Shown here piece by piece: positions 41,152 to 49,141 of a stretch of DNA of 53,240 nucleotides (its first letter is position 1; every line of letters begins with the position of its first letter). The translations under genes were made by a program, and so were the position numbers. The stretch is from Spirulina sp. SIO3F2 (GTDB lineage Bacteria; Cyanobacteriota; Cyanobacteriia; Cyanobacteriales; Spirulinaceae), in assembly GCA_010672165.1 (NCBI GenBank), contig JAAHHN010000018.1, positions 1-53,240 of the forward strand. Reading direction: 5' to 3'. Under the pieces are notes generated by a model. That model searched no databases. It was not told the origin of the DNA and was given only the letters and a program-made list of their open reading frames with translations.

Positions 41152-42501
41152 ATGTCTCTCACCTCTGACAACACCCTTTTTAGCTTAATTGACCCCTGGT
41201 TTGTGGAAAAAATCGGTCAGCACCTCAGTGAACCACAACGCCTGATCCTCCAGGCATGCTGGCAAGCCCAGAAGCAAACCTACGACGAAATTGCCAGCGC
41301 CCATAACTATTCGGGTCGATATTTGCAAAATCGGGTTGCACCGGAGTTGTGGCGGCTATTGAGTGAGGCAACCGGTGAAAAGGTTACCAAAATGAATTGT
41401 TCGGCAGTGCTAACGCAAGTGCTCCAAGCTTATGCCCAAACCCAAAACCGGAGTATGAGTCCAGCGCTTTTGGCCAATTTAGGACAGACGGTTAATGAAC
41501 TTCCGGATGGTAGCGTTCCCCTGGATTCACCGCTGTATATAGACTGTCTGCCCCAGTCCGCCCGCTACTACCAAACGATTCTTCATCCGGGGGCATTACT
41601 CCGCGTCAAAGGCCCCCGCCAGATGGGTAAAACGTCCTTACTCACTCGCATTATCGCCTATGCTCAGCAAGCAGATTATCAAACGGTTGTCCTGAATTTT
41701 CAGCAGGCTGATCATGAAATCCTGGCGGATCTGAATCGGCTTTTACGCTGGTTGGCAGCCACCGCAACGCAGCAACTTAAATTGCCGCTGGCGCTGGATG
41801 ACTTTTGGAGTGCAGATATCGGCAGTAAAATGAGCTGCACGGTTTATCTAGAAGGTTATCTCATCGATAGCTTAACTACCCCTCTAGTTCTGGCGATCGA
41901 TGAAGCCAGTGAATTGTTTGAATATCCGGAGGTGAGCCGGGAGTTTTTTGCGATGTTGCGCACCTGGCATGAATACACCAAGTCAGATGCGGCGTGGCAC
42001 AATCTCCGCTTGGTGATTTCCCAGTCTACAGAGGCGTATATTCCGCTTAATATCAACCAATCTCCGTTCAACGTGGGGTTGGAAGCGGCTTTGCAACCAT
42101 TCACCCTCGAACATCTCAACACGTTGATGCAACGACATCAGCTTGACCTCTCAACTGAGCAACTTGAACAACTGCTGCGTTTAGTGGGGGGTCATCCTTA
42201 TCTGGTGCGTTTGGCGTTTTATCATCTCGCTCAGGGTCAGTTAACCTTTGCCAACCTAATCGAAACCGCAACCACAGATACCGGAATTTTCCGGGATCAT
42301 CTCCATTATCGGCTATGGATGTTGCAACAAAATCCGGATTTAGAAGCGACGTTCAAAACTGTGATTAGCGTCTCTAAAGCAGTTCAAGTGCCGCAAGTTC
42401 ATGCATTTAAATTGCACAGTATGGGGTTGGTTAACCTTGTTAAAAATCAGGTGGAAGTCAGTTGTACGTTGTATCAGGACTATTTTGGGCAGCGGTTGTG
42501 A
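41152..42501 (+). CDS. AAA-like ATPase with N-terminal VMAP-type HTH, cassette 3
   Basis: 449 residues. N-terminal wHTH-like domain (RLILQACW, TYDEIASAHNYSGRYL, LWRLLSEATGEKV), linker, then the AAA_35-type ATPase: QMGKTSLL (about 157-164), LAIDEASELF, RTWHEYTK, QSPFNVG, GHPYLVRLAFYHL, and a C-terminal TLYQDYFGQRL. It is closest in layout to cassette 2 (shared EVSREFF and DEASELF-type context). It converges on the DUF2853-type gene, whose stop is 63 bp away. As for the other two, pairing with the divergent WD40 ATPase is inferred from constant arrangement and shared ATPase subfamily. Confidence 0.88.
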   Translation: MSLTSDNTLFSLIDPWFVEKIGQHLSEPQRLILQACWQAQKQTYDEIASAHNYSGRYLQNRVAPELWRLLSEATGEKVTKMNCSAVLTQVLQAYAQTQNRSMSPALLANLGQTVNELPDGSVPLDSPLYIDCLPQSARYYQTILHPGALLRVKGPRQMGKTSLLTRIIAYAQQADYQTVVLNFQQADHEILADLNRLLRWLAATATQQLKLPLALDDFWSADIGSKMSCTVYLEGYLIDSLTTPLVLAIDEASELFEYPEVSREFFAMLRTWHEYTKSDAAWHNLRLVISQSTEAYIPLNINQSPFNVGLEAALQPFTLEHLNTLMQRHQLDLSTEQLEQLLRLVGGHPYLVRLAFYHLAQGQLTFANLIETATTDTGIFRDHLHYRLWMLQQNPDLEATFKTVISVSKAVQVPQVHAFKLHSMGLVNLVKNQVEVSCTLYQDYFGQRL

Positions 42502-42564
42502 AGGCAAAATAAAACGTTAGACTCTAGTACCTTGAGTTTGGCGTGAGTCTCCATCCCAAGCACT

Positions 42565-43773
42565 TCAAGGAGTCATCGGCTCTGGCAGGTGGGAGAAGAG
42601 CTTCTCGGTGTGCTTTGTGTAGACATCGAAGTCAGGAGAACTGCCAACGCCAAAAGAGCTTGAGAAGAAAAGAGCATCGTTAGGCTCTAGCGTCTGCGCC
42701 TCTAATGCGATGCGTTGCTTCACATAGACAAGGCTTCGAATGCTCAGATCTTCCTCGGCAATGTGCTTGGCCTGTGCGAGAGAGAGGCCGCTGTGCCGCT
42801 CAACCTCAGCGTCCCAGTGGGGCTGTTCATAAGGCACCAAACCGGCCGTGGGTTCCACCCAATGCACACTGCGTTTTTCATAGCTATCTGCCTGTGGCGC
42901 GTGGCCGTAGTGGGGCTCACCTCCAAAGAAGACAGCCTCACCAGCTTCCAGCGTGTAACTTTCGCCGAGCTTCAAATCTTCACGCGCGTGAACGAAATAG
43001 CGAATGGCAGGATCGTCCATGGCGATCTTCATCGCATCAGCCACAGTTACCTTCGCAGCCCGTTTGATCTCGCTGCTCCAGTCCGCACTGGTATGTGGGG
43101 CTGTGTTCAGTACAACCCCCCATTCCCAGGCTGATTTTTCGTAGAGATCGGCATGGGGAGATGTACCCAGACTCGGATGTCCTGAGAAGAACACAGCGTC
43201 ACCTGGCTGGAATTGGCCTCGCTCGGGCCAAACTGGCTCACCTTCATGCCCCTCCATGAACATGGATTCACGGACGAAGAAGAAGTAGCTGATGGTGTCA
43301 TTATTCTCGGCGATCTGCTTGGCATCTTCGACCGTAAGGCTGGAAGCTCGTTGAATTTCGTTGTTCCAATCGGCTGCTTTGAACTGAACCGTGTTGTCTA
43401 GCTTGCGCCATTCGCGGCCCACTGCGGCATCTTGTTCGTTTGCAGAGATGCCGTAGCGCTGAGCAAGGAGATAATAAAAAATTGCTCGATCCTTAGAGCG
43501 GTTGCTCCGCCCGTATTGCTCACAGACGGCATCAATGGCGACATCAAGCTCATCGCTATCTTCGAGCCCCAGGTAGCCCACAAGAAATTCTTGCCGAACT
43601 TGCGCTAGCTCTTTGCGGTTCGAGCATGCGACGAGCGCTTGGTCACGGTCGTAGATGCTATCCCCTAAATATTCAGTGATCTGACGCAGCAGCGCCTCAT
43701 CTATATCAGTGATACCCAGGTCAGTGCGCATCTCAGCGAGATAGGCTTCAATCTTGGCAGCAACGTTTTTCAT
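42565..43773 (-). CDS. DUF2853 domain protein with three C-terminal tandem repeats
   Basis: 402 residues, cytosolic by appearance. Residues 1-112 match DUF2853 (KIEAYLAEMRTDLG, RKELAQVRQEFLVGYLGL, SKDRAIFYYLLAQRYG). The remainder is three ~80-90 residue repeats starting near 129, 226 and 314, each with DWxxEIxRxxxLTVxDAKxIA, then a strand ending FVRE/HARE/VKQ, then GDAVFFSG and a HADLYEK-like end. The repeat unit is not one I recognise. It lies 111 bp downstream of the LamG-caspase-like gene on the same strand. No HIP1 octamer was seen across this gene or its partner, unlike the flanking DNA, which suggests recent arrival. Confidence 0.7.
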   Translation of the reverse strand: MKNVAAKIEAYLAEMRTDLGITDIDEALLRQITEYLGDSIYDRDQALVACSNRKELAQVRQEFLVGYLGLEDSDELDVAIDAVCEQYGRSNRSKDRAIFYYLLAQRYGISANEQDAAVGREWRKLDNTVQFKAADWNNEIQRASSLTVEDAKQIAENNDTISYFFFVRESMFMEGHEGEPVWPERGQFQPGDAVFFSGHPSLGTSPHADLYEKSAWEWGVVLNTAPHTSADWSSEIKRAAKVTVADAMKIAMDDPAIRYFVHAREDLKLGESYTLEAGEAVFFGGEPHYGHAPQADSYEKRSVHWVEPTAGLVPYEQPHWDAEVERHSGLSLAQAKHIAEEDLSIRSLVYVKQRIALEAQTLEPNDALFFSSSFGVGSSPDFDVYTKHTEKLFSHLPEPMTP

Positions 43774-43884
43774 GGCTGTATATGTTGAATTGCGTTAATA
43801 GAATGAGGTCTGATATCAGAGGCGTATGCTGGTAACGTCTGAGTCGCATAATACTGTGGATTGTTAAATACGCAACCTATCTCT

Positions 43885-46125
43885 CTAGTCTGGAATACAT
43901 ACACCTTCGGCCGGCAAAGATCGTACTGTGTTGCTAGAGTCGACCCAGGTCCATCCCCCGTCGCTGGCATTGATTCCAGCCTCGACAAAGATGTCTCGGT
44001 TATTAATCGTACGTACCTGGAACTTATTCCAGGCATCCGTAAGTTCTGGATGGAGACGGCGCACTCGTTTGCCTAGATTGTAATAAGAGCTTGATCCACG
44101 CAGTTTGAGCTGATAAAAAGTAGCTTCTTTGTAGAATTCGTCATGCTTATCTGCGTCTGCGGGCGGATATGACTTCCATGACTCCATACGAGTCCCCTTG
44201 ACTAGCACAGCGAAGGAAGGCATGTGGAAAAGACTCAGCTGCTCGTAGTGTCCTTGCTTACCCCCCTGATTAATAGAGAATCGATATTCCTGCAGCGACT
44301 TTTTTTTCGCTCCAGAGAGATGCCACAGAGTATTGTAGGCGTCTAACATCTCATCTAGCGATTGCCGAATGGTTTTACTCGAAGACCAATAAGTAGCATA
44401 TGCTTTGGACCATGGCGATATCCTATCCCTTTCCTGTGCATCCGATTGTTCATATCGCTGACCACCCCGCAAGAGATCTGAAGCCACCATATAATCAACG
44501 TTTTTGTATTGATCAAGCATGTTACTCAGCGACGCCGAGTTACAGTTTGTCGACCAGTCGAGAAAGGCAATGTTTTTGCCAAGGAGTTCCGCTACACCCG
44601 CCAAGAATTCGCTCGCAAAGCGCCCCTTCAGCTTTGCCTCATATGCACCATTGGGAACTCCATGTCCCGTATACTTGAGCCCGAAGTGATCGCACGGGAA
44701 TTTTTTTAGGGCATCATACGCGAGCTGGCGCAAGACCTCTGAAAACTGCGGAATCGCCCAACTGTTTGGTTTTAGAAGCCCGATCGAATCATAGTTTGAA
44801 AGCGAGATCGCCGTGATGCGGTATTGGCGAATGCTGACCTTAGTTTCGTGTATTAAATCGTCGTCAGGCAGAGCATACAGTTCGATGTCACCTAAGCCAT
44901 CGTCGATAAACCAGAGCATTCGGTAGTCCGTAGTGACAATGCCACCACGGAAGGATATCCACCAAGGCGCTGTCTGCAAATAATTGCCGACTTTTCCATT
45001 CAGCACTAATACATGAGTGCTCGCTGGGTCTTCTATATTTGGTAGCTGATCTTCAGCACTACTGAGCTGCTCAGCGAGAATCGCATACCAGGTGTTAGCG
45101 TCTTTCTTCAATGCCCCCTTGATGTACTGGTTGTTAGACTCCGGCGTCAGCTTGATCGTCCCACTGGTTTTCGTCATGCCCAACTGCGGCTGCGATAGCG
45201 TAACCGGGCTTCCGGTGGTGAAATGCCCGCCCGACCAGGTTCCATCCAGATCTACACAGCCGAGGCCGGTATGCCAGTTTGTGCCGTAGAGATAGATAGA
45301 GGCTGCTGTTGGGTTTGATGCAAGATCGCCGTAGAAAACCAGCACACCCCGCTTGCCAAACATCTTGACAACATACGTCGAAAGAGAAGAAGCGGGGCGG
45401 AGGGTCTTTGGCGCGGCGACAAAGTTCTTTTTGGTGCCCGTCAGGTCGAAGTGCGTAAAGCTGCCATTGTGACCATGGCCGGTGATGTCTGTTACGGAGG
45501 TAATAGCTTGGTTATCGCCTCCGGCAATTCCTTGATCAAATGTGTAGTAGGCGAGGAGACCTGTCTCGTTTCCCGTTAGCCGAGACTGCATTCCAGCAAC
45601 GATCTGAGCAGGTTTGAGAGCAATTTTCCACACCCGAAGATCTGAGATAATACCCACCAGATCGTACCAATTCCAGTCTTGACGCTCACGGCCGATATAA
45701 GCAGGCTCAGTAGTCTGCACATCGTGTGCTGTTGAATAGATTGTGCTTTTCAGGTAGCCGTGGAGGATGCCGTCAACCCATAGCTGGCATGTGCCCTCAG
45801 CACGGTTCACAACTGCTGCCACATGGTGGGGTTCTCCATCATTAATGGTGTTATCCGAGCTGACGAAGATATAGGGGTGCTCGATCGCACCTGACCCACC
45901 GGAGACACGCCACTCCAACATCAGCTTGCTATCCCAAATCCAGAACTGATAGCCGACAAAATCACCGTAGCCTGGCGTCATTTTTGAGAAGATGCAAGCA
46001 CTCGTGATCGAGGGAGGCACTTGTACCCATGCCTCAATGGTTACATCATTATTTTTACCAGGGTTGAAAACACTGCTGTTGGCTAGGGTGAGATAAGAGC
46101 GATCGAAAGCTAGAGCATTAGACAT
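43885..46125 (-). CDS. LamG lectin-like domain fused to a caspase-like (clostripain-type) protease domain
   Basis: 746 residues. Residues ~1-205 are a LamG/concanavalin-like jelly roll (VTIEAWVQVP, HHVAAVVNRAEGTCQLWVDG, GIISDLRVWKIALKPAQI, LAYYTFD), a common carbohydrate-binding domain. A beta-rich middle (~240-400) is unknown. Residues ~420-620 resemble clan CD peptidases (C11/clostripain, gingipain): FGLKYTGHGVPNGAY with His488, and IAFLDWSTNCNSASL with Cys528 after a hydrophobic strand, the His-Cys dyad spacing expected. No signal peptide is seen. Protease activity is inferred from this pattern. It is upstream of, and likely in operon with, the DUF2853 gene. Confidence 0.7.
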   Translation of the reverse strand: MSNALAFDRSYLTLANSSVFNPGKNNDVTIEAWVQVPPSITSACIFSKMTPGYGDFVGYQFWIWDSKLMLEWRVSGGSGAIEHPYIFVSSDNTINDGEPHHVAAVVNRAEGTCQLWVDGILHGYLKSTIYSTAHDVQTTEPAYIGRERQDWNWYDLVGIISDLRVWKIALKPAQIVAGMQSRLTGNETGLLAYYTFDQGIAGGDNQAITSVTDITGHGHNGSFTHFDLTGTKKNFVAAPKTLRPASSLSTYVVKMFGKRGVLVFYGDLASNPTAASIYLYGTNWHTGLGCVDLDGTWSGGHFTTGSPVTLSQPQLGMTKTSGTIKLTPESNNQYIKGALKKDANTWYAILAEQLSSAEDQLPNIEDPASTHVLVLNGKVGNYLQTAPWWISFRGGIVTTDYRMLWFIDDGLGDIELYALPDDDLIHETKVSIRQYRITAISLSNYDSIGLLKPNSWAIPQFSEVLRQLAYDALKKFPCDHFGLKYTGHGVPNGAYEAKLKGRFASEFLAGVAELLGKNIAFLDWSTNCNSASLSNMLDQYKNVDYMVASDLLRGGQRYEQSDAQERDRISPWSKAYATYWSSSKTIRQSLDEMLDAYNTLWHLSGAKKKSLQEYRFSINQGGKQGHYEQLSLFHMPSFAVLVKGTRMESWKSYPPADADKHDEFYKEATFYQLKLRGSSSYYNLGKRVRRLHPELTDAWNKFQVRTINNRDIFVEAGINASDGGWTWVDSSNTVRSLPAEGVCIPD

Positions 46126-46516
46126 GAGAGCAACCTATGGATAATTGCTAAGTAAGCGAAGGATAAACCAATTTTCAATGAGTTGAAATTACAGTTTGTA
46201 AATTAGTTCATCGTAATACTTCAAGAATCTAAAAATATCGATTTTTTTGTATGCAATTGTAATTACAAGGTGGGTCAAATTAGTAGTTTCAGAGGCAAAA
46301 TATAAACTCATCAATGATTTTTATCCACCTTCCCTTCAAGCCTTCTCAAGCTTATTATTCCTCTCCTCTCCGAGCCACTAACTGTAATGCTCTTGTGTAG
46401 AGAGAGGCACTCAGCCCGCATCAGATCATGACAGTCAGGCAATACAAATAATGAAAATCAAGGTTTCTGACAGTGGCACTGCTGTATGGTGTGAAATGGT
46501 GCTTTGACTTTGCCCT
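46126..46516. other. 391-bp AT-rich divergent intergenic region with short remnant
   Basis: Separates the LamG-protease gene (minus) from the cyclase-NACHT gene (plus) and should contain both promoters, though no clear -10/-35 pair stands out. At 46354-46384 it contains a 31-bp sequence that is repeated (26 of 31) at 50646-50676; on the minus strand both encode a C-terminal peptide QLVAR...GEE followed by stop. No full gene is seen. Confidence 0.5.
46354..46384. repeat. 31-bp direct repeat, left copy
   Basis: Matches 50646-50676 in 26 of 31 positions and in the same orientation. The two copies bracket the cyclase-NACHT gene and its downstream partner (about 4.3 kb apart). Minus-strand translation gives a QLVARRGEE-stop tail, suggesting the end of a lost gene. 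Confidence 0.5.
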
Positions 46517-49132
46517 ATGCATTCCACCACCAATCCAGCAGATCTTCAGGGACAGCGTGTACTTGCTGCGATCGCCCTGACCGATGGTGTCGGGTTTAGT
46601 CGGCGTATGTATGAAGATGAGGTGCATACCCTCAAGCTGATTCAACGGGATTTAGGATTAATGGCAGGGCTGTGTGAGCAGTTCCAAGGTCAGGTAATTA
46701 AGTCCACGGGTGATGGACTGTTGATGTATTTCCAAAGTGTCGTGCAAGCCGTGAACTGTGCGATCGCCATTCAAGAAGTGATGCAGGAGCATAAACTCAA
46801 TCTTCCTGCTGAAGAGGTGATGGCCCACCGGATTGGCATTCATATGGGCGAGGTCTTTTTTGACCACAAGGATGTGATGGGAAATGCGGTCAATATCGCC
46901 GCCCGTCTAGAGCCGAAAGCCCAAGCAGACTGTATTTGTATCTCCCAAACCGTTTATGACTTGGTGAAAGATAATTTGCAGGTATATGTCACCGAGTTGG
47001 GTTCGCAACCGCTGAAAAACATCCGCGATCCGCTACCGATTTATCAACTCTCGCTCACCCCCCCAGACGCCTCTGCCCTAGCACCAACAACTGCTTCTAA
47101 ACAGCAAGCACTTCCTCTCAAGCGGCAAGACTACCGCGATCGCCAAATCTTAATTAACAAAGTCCGGAATTTTTGGATTAAGGGGGTGCTGGAAACTTCG
47201 TTGCACCGTCGCGCCTTGATTGACCTGGACTTGGAGCGGCGATCGGATGCAGTGGAGCACCCTTGGGGGTTGGATTGGGAATCCTTAGGTGAAGCGCGTC
47301 AAGCCGTACGACCAGGGACAAAAACGATTGACCTCTTTGATGAGCTGGGTATGGGGGCGACGCTGCTGATTTTGGGAGAGCCCGGTTCGGGGAAGACGAC
47401 CACGCTCTTGGAGTTGACACAGGCTTTGAGCGATCGCGCCCAGCAGGATAGTAGCTATGCCATCCCGATTATGTTTAACCTCTCATCTTGGTCTCCCAAG
47501 CAAGATTTAAAAGCTTGGTTGATTCAGGAATTGAATACCAAGTATCAAGTGCCGAAGAAAATCAGCAAAGTTTGGCTAGAGCGGCAAGAGTTGATCTTGA
47601 TGTTGGATGGTTTAGATGAGGTGAAGCAAAGTCAGCGGGAGGCTTGTGTGAAGGCAATCAATGCCTTTAGCCAAACCAACAGCTACACAGAGATTGTGGT
47701 TTGCAGCCGGGTGAAAGATTATGAAAATCTCTCGCAACGGTTGCAGTTTCAAGGGGCGATTTTTATTCAGGGGTTACGGGCAGAGCAGATTCAGCAGTAT
47801 TTAGCTCAGGCGGGGGATGAGTTGAGTGGTATTCGGGAGGTGTTGCCCACAGCTCCCAAGTTGCAAGAACTAGTGAAATCACCGTTGATGCTAAGTATTT
47901 TAACCATTGCTTATCGAGGGCGCTCTACGAATGAACTGATTCAACTCAGTTTGAGTGATGACCATATTCAACCCTTATTTGATAGCTACATCGATCGTGC
48001 GCTTAAGCGACGGGTGAAAAAGAAATCGTATAGTCCTGAACAGCTTAAAAGTGGGTTGGTATGGCTAGCTAAACAGATGATGTGTGATTCTCAGACCGTT
48101 TTTCTGATTGAGCAGATTCAACCCAGTTATTTACAAAAAAAGTGGCAATATTGGATTTACCTAGTTCTATCTGGCTCTACTTTTATCTTATATGAAATAC
48201 TTTTACCGATATTAATTATCATTATACTTTCATTGCCAAATCTAGCCGAGCTATATGATTCTATATTGGTACTTTCTCTATATACAATACTCTCTGGATT
48301 AATCGCTGGCACTGTCTGGAGTACTGCAACAGTCATATTCAAAAGATCAACTAGTGTTTTACTAGGAAGAATTACTTTTATGGGTCTAGTGTTGTACTTA
48401 GTGGTATCTATAATTTCAAACTTTACAATCACAAATTTCGGATTCTTTTCTACTATTTTTTCTATTTTTGGGATTTTTTGTTCTGCAATTTTTGCTTTTA
48501 TTAAACCCGAGATCAATTCAGGAAAAATAGTGAAGTGGTCTTGGTTAAATGCCCGCAGAGGTTTAGATATTGGTCTGCAATGGGGATTGATTTTGGGTTT
48601 GATATCGGGGCTTTTTGCAGGCTATTTAGATTCATCCATAAAACTGGGTTCACTTCAACCCTGGCCAATGGCTGCCGTCTTGATTGTAGTATTAATCAAT
48701 AGCTTTACTTTGGGAATTTTATTTGAGATTTTTGGTGGAATACTAGGTGGAATTCTAGGCGGATTAAGTGGAACGGAAATCCAGATTAGAACTACTCCCA
48801 ATCAAGGCATCCGTCAATTTTTCATAAATACAATACTTTTGAGCTTTTGTGGTTCGATATTGTTCTTTTTCGTTGCAATTATTGTTGGATTTTTTCCTCC
48901 CCAAGCTGTTTTAACAGGCATCATATTGGGCTTATTTTTTGGCACGATAATCGCCGGATCTGATTGGATCAAACATATAGTTCTAAGAATTCTCTTATTC
49001 TCTAGTTCTCCTGCACCTTGGGACTGTAGACGTTTTCTAGATCAGGGTGTAGAGCACATTGTTCTACAGCGTATTGGCGGTGGTTATATTTTTATACATC
49101 GAACCCTATTAGAGTATTTTGCCTCGTTATAG
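46517..49132 (+). CDS. Class III nucleotide cyclase fused to NACHT NTPase and multi-pass membrane domain
   Basis: 871 residues. Residues ~12-170 are a class III cyclase with all key residues: metal Asp23 (LTDGVGF) and Asp66 (STGDGL), purine-selecting Lys62 and Asp119, Asn126 and Arg130 (NIAARLE), consistent with adenylate cyclase activity. A linker leads to a NACHT NTPase: GEPGSGKTTT (287-296), LMLDGLDE (Walker B 361-368) and helical domain (to ~530). Residues ~545-830 are about eight membrane helices, and the end FIHRTLLEYFASL is typical of cyanobacterial NACHT proteins. It could turn recognition of an invader or stress signal into a cyclic-nucleotide burst. The DNA becomes clearly AT-rich from about 48130 on, within the gene. 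It is followed 9 bp later by the next gene. Confidence 0.9.
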   Translation: MHSTTNPADLQGQRVLAAIALTDGVGFSRRMYEDEVHTLKLIQRDLGLMAGLCEQFQGQVIKSTGDGLLMYFQSVVQAVNCAIAIQEVMQEHKLNLPAEEVMAHRIGIHMGEVFFDHKDVMGNAVNIAARLEPKAQADCICISQTVYDLVKDNLQVYVTELGSQPLKNIRDPLPIYQLSLTPPDASALAPTTASKQQALPLKRQDYRDRQILINKVRNFWIKGVLETSLHRRALIDLDLERRSDAVEHPWGLDWESLGEARQAVRPGTKTIDLFDELGMGATLLILGEPGSGKTTTLLELTQALSDRAQQDSSYAIPIMFNLSSWSPKQDLKAWLIQELNTKYQVPKKISKVWLERQELILMLDGLDEVKQSQREACVKAINAFSQTNSYTEIVVCSRVKDYENLSQRLQFQGAIFIQGLRAEQIQQYLAQAGDELSGIREVLPTAPKLQELVKSPLMLSILTIAYRGRSTNELIQLSLSDDHIQPLFDSYIDRALKRRVKKKSYSPEQLKSGLVWLAKQMMCDSQTVFLIEQIQPSYLQKKWQYWIYLVLSGSTFILYEILLPILIIIILSLPNLAELYDSILVLSLYTILSGLIAGTVWSTATVIFKRSTSVLLGRITFMGLVLYLVVSIISNFTITNFGFFSTIFSIFGIFCSAIFAFIKPEINSGKIVKWSWLNARRGLDIGLQWGLILGLISGLFAGYLDSSIKLGSLQPWPMAAVLIVVLINSFTLGILFEIFGGILGGILGGLSGTEIQIRTTPNQGIRQFFINTILLSFCGSILFFFVAIIVGFFPPQAVLTGIILGLFFGTIIAGSDWIKHIVLRILLFSSSPAPWDCRRFLDQGVEHIVLQRIGGGYIFIHRTLLEYFASL

Positions 49133-49141
49133 AATTAAGAT

